DNA from: Pseudomonas sputi
GTDB lineage: Bacteria > Pseudomonadota > Gammaproteobacteria > Pseudomonadales > Pseudomonadaceae
NCBI RefSeq assembly: GCF_021603585.1
Contig: NZ_BQHI01000034.1
Coordinates: 1-48,001, forward strand
DNA: 48,001 nucleotides
Direction: 5' to 3'
The position numbers and the translations under genes are program-made. Under the pieces are notes generated by a model that was given only the letters and a program-made list of their open reading frames with translations, was not told the origin of the DNA and ran no database searches. Positions 25,261-32,844 of this stretch are shown here, piece after piece (position 1 is the stretch's first letter; every line of letters starts with the position of its first letter).

Positions 25261-25309
25261 GAAACGACAAAGCCCTGAATAATCAGGGCTTTGTCGTATA
25301 AAAGATGGC
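25261..25309. repeat. Direct repeat copy 1 (tRNA-Ser 3' end plus terminator)
   Basis: Positions 25261-25298 are identical over 38 bases to 26628-26665. After three differing bases both copies carry AAGATGGC, which in copy 2 is the tRNA-Ser 3' end. Total 46 of 49 matched. It reads like a duplicated attachment or recombination site. Confidence 0.8.
25264..25297. terminator. Terminator of the RND operon
   Basis: Perfect 15-bp stem ACGACAAAGCCCTGA / TCAGGGCTTTGTCGT with loop ATAA. It is the same hairpin as the tRNA-Ser terminator at 26631. Works in either direction. Confidence 0.88.
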
Positions 25310-25562
25310 TTCCAGCCTCACCACCAGGCGCCGCGCGGGTCGTCAATGTTCGCCGAATCGTTCTCGGTCGTTCCGATCCCGGTCCGGCGTGGCCTGTGCT
25401 TTCGAAAAACTGGATGGTAGCTGGGTCAGTAGAGTAGAGCCTTCAATGAGTGGGACGGGGCCGGGTAGTTACGCCGGGCACACCCCCTGCATTCACCGGT
25501 TCACCTGGCAGATCGATGCAGACATTCATGTGATGTGAGCGCCTGCCGCCTTCGTTGGGCTC
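25298..25562. other. Gene-free stretch after RND operon
   Basis: About 265 bases with no frame of convincing content and no recognised site beyond the repeat edge. Confidence 0.4.
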
Positions 25563-26252
25563 TCAAGAACGGCCCTGGGTGATTACCGGTCGACCCAGGT
25601 GCTTTTCATAATGACGAAGAAAGTGTTGCCACTCCGGTTCGCTCCAATAGGAATGGCGCCTGAGTTGCAAAATGTCGTGCCGAGCTGCCCGCAATGAGCT
25701 AATTCGCCCATGGGATTTCTCGAGATCGAGCAGCGCAAGCTCGAACTCGGGACCGCTCGACAAATTGCGAACTTTGATAAAAATGTGCTTTAAGCGCATG
25801 CAGCCATGTTGCCAGCGGCCGAGATGCATTCGTGCCATCAACGACGCGAGTATTTCAAGCACATTGTCGAGTTGCTTGGGCGTGAATTGGTTTTTTGCAC
25901 CTTGGCTGTACCATGATTCCAAATCCTGGAAACCGTTCAAGTCCTTGGTGACCAAGATGCCGTGCCAGACCCCTTTGATTTTTTGCGCACCGTAGTAAAC
26001 CGGTTGAGGGGCGTTGACGCCAAGATGGAGTAACTTTGCGAGCGCGCGGCCTTCGCGCAGGGTGGTGGGGCGCCCCAGAGGATATCTCAGGCTGCGAAAC
26101 AAATGACCCGTCTGGCGCTTAACATAAACAGTGGCACCGTTATGCATCACTCGCTGCACTCCGCTCGTGCCACTCCTGCGTACGTTGGGTTCTTCTACCC
26201 AAGGGCCTGATGTATTCCACCAATAGGAAAAAAGTTGGTCGGTTTGGCTCAT
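25563..26252 (-). CDS. Lipopolysaccharide kinase InaA-family protein
   Basis: A 229-residue protein of the small kinase-like group that includes InaA and is related to Kdo/heptose kinases. Start 26252 has GGAG 7 bases upstream; ATG at 26264 is an alternative. Visible signatures are VYVKRQTGHLF (nucleotide-binding lysine region), TLREGRALAKLLHLG, HGILVTKDLNGFQDLESW, RWQHGCMRLKHIFIKV (catalytic-loop position, where more usual members read QHGCLYPKHIF) and LLDLEKSH (metal-binding aspartate). It probably modifies an envelope sugar. The coding sequence is AT-richer than its neighbours and lies between the two 49-base repeats, hinting at separate ancestry. Confidence 0.85.
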   Translation of the reverse strand: MSQTDQLFSYWWNTSGPWVEEPNVRRSGTSGVQRVMHNGATVYVKRQTGHLFRSLRYPLGRPTTLREGRALAKLLHLGVNAPQPVYYGAQKIKGVWHGILVTKDLNGFQDLESWYSQGAKNQFTPKQLDNVLEILASLMARMHLGRWQHGCMRLKHIFIKVRNLSSGPEFELALLDLEKSHGRISSLRAARHDILQLRRHSYWSEPEWQHFLRHYEKHLGRPVITQGRS

Positions 26253-26627
26253 CGCGCACTCCATTCTTGTGTTGTTATCAGCTGCGCCATCGGCCTTTTT
26301 GTTGGCCGGCATCATGCCGTAATTCAAACAGACGTTTCAGTGCTGAGCTAGTTCCTTTTAATGACACGCTTATCCATTATTGAGCAGCAGCTACGGTCTA
26401 AAAGCAGCCGTCGGGGATGAAATGGTTTCGGTCAGGGGAGTCGTTCGCAGGAGCCAGCTTTCGGCTGATAGTTATCAGTCAGGTGTCATCAACACGGCCA
26501 GGCTCATCTTGATAAATGCCCGTGTTACATGAAGAGTGTTTTATGTTTGGCAGGACGCCGAAGAAGGGAGTGAAAAGCTGCTGGTTATGGAACACAACCT
26601 GGCGGTCGAAGATTTTTCCGAACGCCA
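26253..26627. other. Gene-free stretch between InaA-like gene and tRNA-Ser terminator
   Basis: About 375 bases, relatively AT-rich, no recognisable gene or site. A plus-strand frame from 26516 runs antisense across the tRNA and is not a gene. Confidence 0.4.
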
Positions 26628-26676
26628 GAAACGACAAAGCCCTGAATAATCAGGGCTTTGTCGTACTTAAGATGGC
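26628..26676. repeat. Direct repeat copy 2 (tRNA-Ser 3' end plus terminator)
   Basis: Partner of 25261-25309, in the same orientation. It covers the last four bases of tRNA-Ser (including encoded CCA) and the downstream hairpin, so it is probably the original copy. Confidence 0.8.
26631..26664 (-). terminator. Terminator of tRNA-Ser
   Basis: 15-bp perfect stem, 4-base loop, 8 bases past the tRNA 3' end on the minus strand. Confidence 0.85.
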
Positions 26677-26760
26677 GGAGGCGATGGGATTCGAACTCAT
26701 GGACCTGTTACAGTCGACGGTTTTCAAGACCGTTGCCTTAAACCACTCGGCCACACCTCC
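26673..26760 (-). tRNA. tRNA-Ser (anticodon TGA)
   Basis: An 88-base class II tRNA with encoded CCA. Acceptor arms GGAGGTG / CGCCTCC pair fully with G as the discriminator base. The D-arm has GGCCGAGTGGTTTAAGGC, the anticodon loop is CTTGAAA reading UCN codons, a long variable arm is present as in serine tRNAs, and the T-arm has GTTCGAATC. It is divergent from the Bax-inhibitor-1 gene. Confidence 0.97.
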
Positions 26761-26882
26761 GTTGCGTTGCGGGCGCCATAATACCTGAATGAAACACACT
26801 GTCAAACTCTGTGCATGGCTTGTTACAGAGCGTCTGTTATGATCTTTGCGACTGAACGTTTCAAACCAACAGGAGTGTCGCC

Positions 26883-27554
26883 ATGCGCGAACAGGATTAC
26901 GCAGTTCACAACAGCGTGCAGGCTGAGCAGCTAGAGGTTAGCCGCGTCCTGCGCAACACTTACGGTCTACTGGCGCTCACCCTCGCATTCAGCGGTGTGA
27001 TGGCGTTCGTGGCCCAGCAGATGCGGGTCGGCTACCCGAACATTTTCGTGGTGCTGATCGGTTTCTACGGGCTGTTCTTTCTCACCAACAAGCTCCGTGA
27101 TTCCGCCTGGGGCCTGGTGTCGGCGTTTGCCCTGACCGGTTTCATGGGTTTCCTGCTCGGCCCGATCCTCAACCGTTACCTGGGCATGCAGGGCGGCGCT
27201 GAAGTGGTCAGCTCCGCGTTCGCGATGACCGCACTGGTGTTCGGTGGTCTGTCGGCCTACGTGCTGATCACCCGTAAGGACATGAGCTTCCTCGGTGGCT
27301 TCATCACCGCCGGTTTCTTCGTCCTGCTGGGTGCGACGCTGGCGAGCCTGTTCTTCCAGATCAGTGGCCTGCAACTGGCGATCAGCGCAGGTTTCGTGCT
27401 GTTCTCGTCGGTCTGCATCCTGTTCCAGACCAGCGCGATCATCCACGGCGGCGAGCGCAACTACATTATGGCGACCATCAGCCTGTATGTATCGATTTAC
27501 AACCTGTTCGTCAGCCTGCTGCAGATCTTCGGCATCATGAGCCGCGACGACTGA
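26883..27554 (+). CDS. Bax inhibitor-1 / YccA-family membrane protein
   Basis: A 223-residue inner-membrane protein with seven hydrophobic helices. In E. coli, YccA modulates FtsH proteolysis. Starts MREQDYAVHNSVQAEQLEVS, then LRNTYGLLALTLAFSG; the C-terminal FQTSAIIHGGERNYIMATIS and LYVSIYNLFVSLLQIFGI are the BI-1 signature, with acidic residues at the end (MSRDD). AGGAG precedes the ATG, and a TATGAT -10-like element lies at 26838. From memory, P. aeruginosa has the same tRNA-Ser/BI-1 neighbours but with tus genes next; here a terminator and a lipoprotein gene follow. Confidence 0.95.
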   Translation: MREQDYAVHNSVQAEQLEVSRVLRNTYGLLALTLAFSGVMAFVAQQMRVGYPNIFVVLIGFYGLFFLTNKLRDSAWGLVSAFALTGFMGFLLGPILNRYLGMQGGAEVVSSAFAMTALVFGGLSAYVLITRKDMSFLGGFITAGFFVLLGATLASLFFQISGLQLAISAGFVLFSSVCILFQTSAIIHGGERNYIMATISLYVSIYNLFVSLLQIFGIMSRDD

Positions 27555-27576
27555 TCGCTACACCGCTACAAACAAG

Positions 27577-27599
27577 AAACCCGCGAAAGCGGGTTTTTT
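27577..27599 (+). terminator. Terminator after the BI-1 gene
   Basis: Stem AAACCCGC / GCGGGTTT with GAAA tetraloop and a trailing T-run. Confidence 0.92.
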
Positions 27600-27626
27600 G
27601 TTGTCTGTGAAAATTCGTACAGGCGA

Positions 27627-27953
27627 TCAGTTGATCACGAGGCTGCCATCAGCCTGTTGCTTGTAGATCGTGTAGGGCAACAGCAATGTATCGAGCACAC
27701 CCGACACGGCCGCATCGACCAGCAGACCCGGTGTTGCGTTCTTGTAGTTGAACGCATCGACGTCGTCCGGCTTTTCGGCGTGCAACATGCAGAAGTCGTA
27801 CGTCACGCCGCTGTAGATGCGCGGTACAGCGCCGCAGTAGGATTTTTTAGCCTTCAACTGGTCGGTGGAAGACTTATCGCTGAACGCCACGGTCTGCACC
27901 GTCCCGCACCCGGCCAGCATCAACACCGTCAGCATCATTGCCTGAATTTTCAT
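27627..27953 (-). CDS. YceK/YidQ-family lipoprotein
   Basis: A 108-residue small lipoprotein. The start at 27953 opens a lipoprotein signal MKIQAMMLTVLMLAGC with lipobox LAGC. The mature part has YCGAVPRIYSGVTYDF and a late hydrophobic run VSGVLDTLLLPYTIY, both typical of YceK/YidQ (DUF1375) proteins, whose role is unknown. It is convergent with the BI-1 gene and stands 40 bases downstream of the Lrp gene on the same strand, so it may be co-transcribed with it. Confidence 0.85.
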   Translation of the reverse strand: MKIQAMMLTVLMLAGCGTVQTVAFSDKSSTDQLKAKKSYCGAVPRIYSGVTYDFCMLHAEKPDDVDAFNYKNATPGLLVDAAVSGVLDTLLLPYTIYKQQADGSLVIN

Positions 27954-27993
27954 ACCGCCAATCCTTCGCCGGAAAACACTCAATCTACGCCGC

Positions 27994-28431
27994 TCACGCC
28001 ATTGGCGGCAATCGACGTTTCACCGGGGTCTTCTTGACGATCGCGGTATTGGTTTCCGCCAGCGTATTCAGCCTATCAAGCAGGGTGTCGAGCTGTTCCA
28101 TCGAACGCACATGCAGACGGGCGATGAAGCAATCTTCGCCGGTCACCTTATCGCACTCGGTGAACTCGGGAATCGCCAGGATCTGCCGTTCGACCTCCTG
28201 CAACTGCCCCGGCAGTGGCCGCACCCGGACAATCGCCTGCAACTGATAACCGAAGCATTTCGGGTCAACCTCCACGGTGTAACCCTTGAGCACACCGCGC
28301 TCCTCCAGTCGCCGCAGGCGCTCGGCCACGCTGGGCGATGACAACCCGCTGATTTGCGCCAGCGCCTTGAGTGAGCGCCGCGAATCCTCCATCAAGGCCC
28401 CGATCAGGATCTGGTCGATATCGTCGGTCAT
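27994..28431 (-). CDS. Lrp/AsnC-family transcriptional regulator
   Basis: A 145-residue amino-acid-responsive regulator. The start at 28431 has GGGAG upstream. The HTH is at about residues 4-60 (ILIGALMEDSRRSLKALAQI, SGLSSPSVAERLRRLEERGV). The RAM ligand/oligomer domain follows from about 70 (VRVRPLPGQLQEVERQILAI, VTGEDCFIARLHVRSMEQLD). It is divergent from the DMT exporter at 28569, a frequent pairing in which the regulator controls export of an amino acid or analogue. Confidence 0.93.
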   Translation of the reverse strand: MTDDIDQILIGALMEDSRRSLKALAQISGLSSPSVAERLRRLEERGVLKGYTVEVDPKCFGYQLQAIVRVRPLPGQLQEVERQILAIPEFTECDKVTGEDCFIARLHVRSMEQLDTLLDRLNTLAETNTAIVKKTPVKRRLPPMA

Positions 28432-28568
28432 ACAAAACTCCCGCATTAGGCGAATGCCGCAAACCACCCTTGATAAAAAAGGCAGAAACCGAGTTTAGCC
28501 TGCTTTTTGCACTGGAGAAGCCCCGGCCTCGCTTGGCATACTTTTGCCACACATTAAGGAGATAGATG

Positions 28569-29462
28569 ATGGACAAAACAATCCGTCGCGGCTCATTCGA
28601 AATGACCGCCGCCATGCTGATATCCGGGACGATCGGCTGGTTTGTGCTGGTATCCGGGCAACCGGTACTGGACGTGGTGTTCTGGCGCTGCGTGTTCGGC
28701 GCCGGCACCTTGTTGCTGATCTGCGCCGCGTTCGGCTTTCTGCGCCCGGGCATACTGACCCGCACAACATTTCTGTTGGCGGTGCTCAGCGGGGTGGCAA
28801 TTGTCGGCAACTGGGTGTTGCTGTTCGCCTCGTATTCCCGGGCCTCGATTGCCATCGGCACGGCGGTGTACAACGTGCAGCCGTTCATGTTGGTAGGGTT
28901 GGCGGCGTTGTTTCTGGGCGAGAAGATCACGCTGCAGAAGCTGTTCTGGCTGGCGATTTCTTTCATGGGGATGCTGGCCATCGTCAGTGCCCATGGCGGG
29001 CAGGGCGAGGGCGGCAATGATTACCTGATGGGGATCGCGCTGGCGCTGGGGGCGGCGTTTCTGTACGCCATCGCCGCGTTGATCATCAAGCGCCTGACCG
29101 GCACGCCGCCGCATCTGATTGCGTTGATCCAGGTCTGCACCGGTGTGTTGCTGCTCGCGCCGTTCGCCCATTTTTCGGCGATGCCCGCGGCACCGAGTGC
29201 CTGGGCCAGCCTGGTGACGCTGGGCATCGTCCACACCGGTTTGATGTACGTGCTGCTGTATGGCGCGATTCAGAAACTCCCGACCGCATTGACCGGTGCA
29301 CTGTCATTCATCTATCCAATCGCGGCGATATTCGTCGACTGGTTTGCCTTCGGTCATCAACTGCAAACCCTGCAATGGATCGGCGTGGCGGCCATTCTAT
29401 TGGCCGCTGCGGGCATGCAACAGGGTTGGGGCTTGAAGGCGCGGCGCCTGGCTGCGCAGTAA
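28569..29462 (+). CDS. EamA/DMT-superfamily transporter
   Basis: About 297 residues, ten predicted helices in two EamA repeats (about 8-135 and 153-285). Segments GWFVLVSGQPVLDVVFWRCV, ASIAIGTAVYNVQPFMLVGL, AALFLGEKITLQKLFWLAIS and, in the second repeat, ALSFIYPIAAIFVDWFAFG fit the family. Two adjacent ATGs (28566, 28569) are possible; 28569 gives a better 7-base gap to the AAGGAG site. Probably an inner-membrane exporter of a metabolite, controlled by the divergent Lrp protein. It stops 3 bases from the convergent FUSC gene. Confidence 0.9.
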   Translation: MDKTIRRGSFEMTAAMLISGTIGWFVLVSGQPVLDVVFWRCVFGAGTLLLICAAFGFLRPGILTRTTFLLAVLSGVAIVGNWVLLFASYSRASIAIGTAVYNVQPFMLVGLAALFLGEKITLQKLFWLAISFMGMLAIVSAHGGQGEGGNDYLMGIALALGAAFLYAIAALIIKRLTGTPPHLIALIQVCTGVLLLAPFAHFSAMPAAPSAWASLVTLGIVHTGLMYVLLYGAIQKLPTALTGALSFIYPIAAIFVDWFAFGHQLQTLQWIGVAAILLAAAGMQQGWGLKARRLAAQ

Positions 29463-29465
29463 ACG

Positions 29466-30539
29466 TCAGATGTTCCAGCGCGGCGCGGTCTTCGCCAGAC
29501 GCTGGCGCATCTCGCCGATGTTGGCCGCCAATTGCCGGGTCAACAAACGGTAGCCGTCCAATGGGCTGTAGACCGGTGTATCGAGGCTGGCGTCCGGCAA
29601 CTCCACCGGGCGTCCCAGCCGCTGGGATGCGCCGGATTTCAACGCCCGGGCCATGCCGATCAATTGCACGCGAATGTGCCGGTGTTCGGCCTTGAGCGCC
29701 GCTTGCAGGTGCGCCATGGCGTCGGGGTCGTTGGCGTCCGGGCGGATGTTGCCGAGAATTTCCAGGGTGCTGATGCACATGCGCAGGTTGCGCTGGATCG
29801 CGTCCAGTTCGGTCATCGATACTTTGACTTCCTTGGACACCGACGGCATCAACGAGCGCAATTGCACCATCACCGCATTCAGCCGGTTCATCAATTTCAA
29901 GTGTTCGTCGGCCGTCACCGGTTGGCCGCCGATGATCCGCCCGTACACCGTGGCGCAGTCGCGCAGCGCGTCGGCCAGGTTGTAACGCCACGAGTACACC
30001 GCGTACAGCGGCAGGGCGAAGGAAAAGGCCAGGGCCAGGGCGATACCGATCAGGATATCGACCCCGCGCCACAGCCCGTCGGTGATCGGGTTGTCGCCAT
30101 GCCCGGCGACGATGAAAACGGTGATGGCCGAGAGCAGGGCGGTGTAGCCGCCCTTGCCGATCGCGTGATACGAGAAGAAACCGCACACCACGGCCATCGC
30201 AAAATAGGTCAGCCACGGCAGGCCCAGCCACGCCTGCTGTGCTACCAGCAGCAGACCGACGCCGGCACCGATCAACGTGCCGATGGCACGTTCGGCGGCT
30301 TTCTTGCCGATGTTGCCGTGGTGCTGCAAACCGCCGATCACCACCAGCATGGTCACTGACGCCCACTCGCCGTGAGGCAGATTGATGCCGGTGGTCAGCA
30401 GGATCGTCGCCAGCAACCCCAGCGCGACCCGCACCGCGTGAATCGTTCGTGCATGGCGATAACGTCGATACGGGTCGAGCAACGGCCGCAGAATCCGCCG
30501 CAACAGCGGCGGCCAGCGGTGGGGGCTGAAAGTGCTCAG
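29466..30539 (-). CDS. FUSC-family (YccS/aromatic acid exporter-like) membrane protein, apparent CTG start
   Basis: About 357 residues with a block of N-terminal membrane helices (roughly residues 35-195), including TMLVVIGGLQHHGNIGKKAA and GKGGYTALLSAITVFIVAGH, then a cytosolic helical region. This is the FUSC layout of aromatic-acid efflux subunits. No ATG or GTG fits the 5' end: a strong GGAGGA site sits right after the GapN stop and 7 bases later comes CTG at 30539, in frame with LSTFSPHRWPPLLRRI. A TTG at 30503 is the alternative but lacks a close ribosome site. Likely co-transcribed with the GapN gene. Substrate unknown. Confidence 0.85.
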   Translation of the reverse strand: MSTFSPHRWPPLLRRILRPLLDPYRRYRHARTIHAVRVALGLLATILLTTGINLPHGEWASVTMLVVIGGLQHHGNIGKKAAERAIGTLIGAGVGLLLVAQQAWLGLPWLTYFAMAVVCGFFSYHAIGKGGYTALLSAITVFIVAGHGDNPITDGLWRGVDILIGIALALAFSFALPLYAVYSWRYNLADALRDCATVYGRIIGGQPVTADEHLKLMNRLNAVMVQLRSLMPSVSKEVKVSMTELDAIQRNLRMCISTLEILGNIRPDANDPDAMAHLQAALKAEHRHIRVQLIGMARALKSGASQRLGRPVELPDASLDTPVYSPLDGYRLLTRQLAANIGEMRQRLAKTAPRWNI

Positions 30540-30552
30540 CGGTGTTTCCTCC

Positions 30553-32178
30553 TCAGAAGATGTAGTCGGTGGCGATGAAGTTTGAATCGCGTCCGCGAAT
30601 GATTTCGCTGATCAGGTCCTTGTTGGGTTCCTGGAACTTGGTCGCCACCAGCGTACGGATCGAAAACACCCGCAGCGCATCGTGTACCGACAGCGTGCCC
30701 TCGGCGGAGTTCTTGCGACCGTTGAACGGGTAGGTGTCCGGGCCGCGCTGGCACTGGGCGTTGAGGTTGATCCGCCCGACCTGGTTGGCGAAGGTGTCGA
30801 CCAGGCGTCCGACAGCGACCGGGTTGGTGCCAAAGATGCTCAGTTGCTGGCCGAAATCCGATTCCAGCACGTAGTCGATCACGGTATCGAGGTGACGGTA
30901 CGGCACGATCGGCACCACCGGGCCGAACTGCTCTTCCTGATACACGCGCATCTGCGGCGTCACCGGGTACAGCACCGCCGGGTAGAAGAACGAGGCCCGC
31001 GCTTCGCCGCCATTCGGGTTGACCACCCGGGCGCCTTTGCTTTGCGCGTCAGCCACCAGCCCGTGCAGGTAATCGACCTTGCCCGATTCCGGCAGCGGCG
31101 TCAGCGAAACCCCGCTGTCCCATGGCATGCCCGGTTTGAGGCTGGCCAGTTTGGCGTTGAATTTCTCGATGAAGCTGTCCACCACATCTTCATGCACGAA
31201 CAGGATTTTCAACGCGGTGCAGCGCTGGCCGTTGAACGAAAGGGAACCGGTCACCGCTTCGCTGACTGCGTTGTCCAGATCGACCTCGGGCAGGACGATG
31301 CCGGGGTTCTTCGCATCCAGGCCCAGTGCGGCGCGCAAACGGTGCGGTTTCGGGTGCAGTTTCTTCAGGTCGCTGGCGGCCTTGTTGGTGCCGATGAAGG
31401 CGAAGATGTCGATCTTGCCGCTGGCCATCAGCGCGCTGACCGTCTCGCGGCCGCTGCCGTAGATGACGTTGATCACACCGGTGGGGAAGCTGTCGCGGAA
31501 GGCTTCGAGCAAAGGGCGGATCAGCAGCACGCCGAGCTTGGCCGGTTTGAACACCACGGTGTTGCCCATGATCAGCGCCGGGATCAGCGTGGTGAAGGTT
31601 TCGTTCAGCGGATAGTTGTAAGGACCCATGCACAGCGCCACACCGAGCGGGACGCGGCGGATCTGGCCGAGGGTGTCCTGCTCCAGCTCAAACCGGCTGG
31701 AGCGGCGGTCGAGTTCCTTCAGCGCATTGATGGTGTCGACGATGTAGTCGCAGGTGCGGTCGAACTCCTTTTCCGAGTCCTTGAGGTTCTTGCCGATTTC
31801 CCACATCAGCAGTTTCACCACGGCATCGCGCTGCTGGCGCATGCGCCCGAGGAAGGCTTCGACGTGCTGGATACGCTCGGCCACGCGCAGCGTCGGCCAC
31901 AGGCCCTGGCCCCGGTCGTAGGCGCGGACGGCGGCGTCGAGGGCAGTGAGGGCGGTGTCGGCGTCCAGCAGTGGCGTGCTGCCGAGGATCACTTGTTCGT
32001 CGCCATTGTCGCCGTGCAGATAAACCGGGCTGCGCACCGTGGCGAGCGGGCCGTCCCAGCGGCGCAACTGGCCATCGACCAGGTACTCGCGTTGCTCGAC
32101 CTGACCGTCGAGGCGGTACTTTTCCGGGATGTCGCTGACAGAAGGGAACAGGTTGCCAAGGATGTTTGCTGTGGTCAT
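30553..32178 (-). CDS. gapN: NADP-dependent glyceraldehyde-3-phosphate dehydrogenase (GapN-like ALDH)
   Basis: A 541-residue aldehyde-dehydrogenase-fold enzyme, expected to oxidise glyceraldehyde-3-phosphate to 3-phosphoglycerate with NADP in the cytosol. Cofactor region: VALCMGPYNYPLNETFTTLI and MGNTVVFKPAK. The catalytic cysteine is in SFNGQRCTALK near residue 320. Where most aldehyde dehydrogenases have E-L-G-G-K-(N/S)-P with the general-base glutamate, this reads ALGLDAKNP near residue 287, so Glu is replaced. I believe this is a trait of the bacterial subfamily (PA2323-like), not damage. C-terminal GRKNSAEGTLSVHDALRVFS is typical. First gene of an operon with the FUSC protein. Confidence 0.88.
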   Translation of the reverse strand: MTTANILGNLFPSVSDIPEKYRLDGQVEQREYLVDGQLRRWDGPLATVRSPVYLHGDNGDEQVILGSTPLLDADTALTALDAAVRAYDRGQGLWPTLRVAERIQHVEAFLGRMRQQRDAVVKLLMWEIGKNLKDSEKEFDRTCDYIVDTINALKELDRRSSRFELEQDTLGQIRRVPLGVALCMGPYNYPLNETFTTLIPALIMGNTVVFKPAKLGVLLIRPLLEAFRDSFPTGVINVIYGSGRETVSALMASGKIDIFAFIGTNKAASDLKKLHPKPHRLRAALGLDAKNPGIVLPEVDLDNAVSEAVTGSLSFNGQRCTALKILFVHEDVVDSFIEKFNAKLASLKPGMPWDSGVSLTPLPESGKVDYLHGLVADAQSKGARVVNPNGGEARASFFYPAVLYPVTPQMRVYQEEQFGPVVPIVPYRHLDTVIDYVLESDFGQQLSIFGTNPVAVGRLVDTFANQVGRINLNAQCQRGPDTYPFNGRKNSAEGTLSVHDALRVFSIRTLVATKFQEPNKDLISEIIRGRDSNFIATDYIF

Positions 32179-32471
32179 GTCGCTACCCCGTAGAAGATGT
32201 CGGCGGGCCGATTGAAAAGGCTTTACAGGTTATACGCCTGAATTCACTGAAATTTAAACCCGCAAATGTCACGGGAATGTCACGCAAAGGCGCAGAGCAG
32301 AGGGGTGGCAACATCAGCTCCCGGAGAGTCTGTTGTCTGGCCCCGGCTCCGAGCCGGGGCCCGACTGTCCCCGGATGCCCCCTTCACTGGCCCGCAATGC
32401 CCTCAACCCGCCGCCGTCGCTGCCTTAAGGTGTGATCACAACAATAAGCGGCACCTCACGCGAGGATCTTT
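32179..32471. other. Divergent promoter region with GC-rich hairpin
   Basis: A gap of 293 bases between the GapN operon and the cytochrome operon. A GC-rich dyad at 32339-32361 (GGCCCCGG / CCGGGGCC) is present without a T-run. No coding content recognised. Confidence 0.45.
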
Positions 32472-32834
32472 ATGCGGGCATCCCGATTTACCTGGCTGCT
32501 GTTGCTGGCCGTTGCACTGGCCGGTTGCGGCGAAGACGCCAAACCCCCGACCTCATCCGGCATCGCCCGTAGCGCCATGCCCTCCGATCCGGCGCTGGCG
32601 CAGATCTATGCCAACAGCTGCCAGCTCTGCCACGCCAACCCCGCCGCCAATGCGCCGCTGACCGGTGACCGCAAGGCCTGGGAACCGCGCATCCAGCAGG
32701 GCGCCGACACGCTGCTCGACCACGCCATCAACGGCTACAACGGCATGCCGCCGATGGGTCAGTGCGTCGAGTGCTCGGAAGAACAATTTTTTCGGTTGAT
32801 CGGTTTCATGGCCGATCAGCCGCTCCCACGATAA
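32472..32834 (+). CDS. Small c-type cytochrome lipoprotein
   Basis: A 120-residue periplasm-facing electron carrier. Lipobox LAGC at about residues 16-19 of the signal peptide; one haem site CQLCH near residue 50; a likely axial methionine in NGYNGMPPMGQCVECS. The second cysteine pair near the C-terminal (CVEC) is as in cytochrome c5 proteins. The GAGGA site precedes the ATG. It is 10 bases ahead of the FAD oxidase gene and is its probable electron acceptor. Confidence 0.9.
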   Translation: MRASRFTWLLLLAVALAGCGEDAKPPTSSGIARSAMPSDPALAQIYANSCQLCHANPAANAPLTGDRKAWEPRIQQGADTLLDHAINGYNGMPPMGQCVECSEEQFFRLIGFMADQPLPR

Positions 32835-32844
32835 GGACCCTGGC

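Noticed and set aside
26516-26788. 90-codon plus-strand frame across tRNA-Ser
   Set aside because: It runs antisense through the terminator and the tRNA gene, so it is not a protein gene.
26820-26843. Sigma-70 promoter for the BI-1 gene
   Set aside because: TATGAT is a good -10, but the TTGTTA upstream is only 12 bases away, too close for a normal -35, so the pair was not called.
30682-32193. 503-codon plus-strand frame opposite gapN
   Set aside because: Antisense shadow without any recognisable domain.
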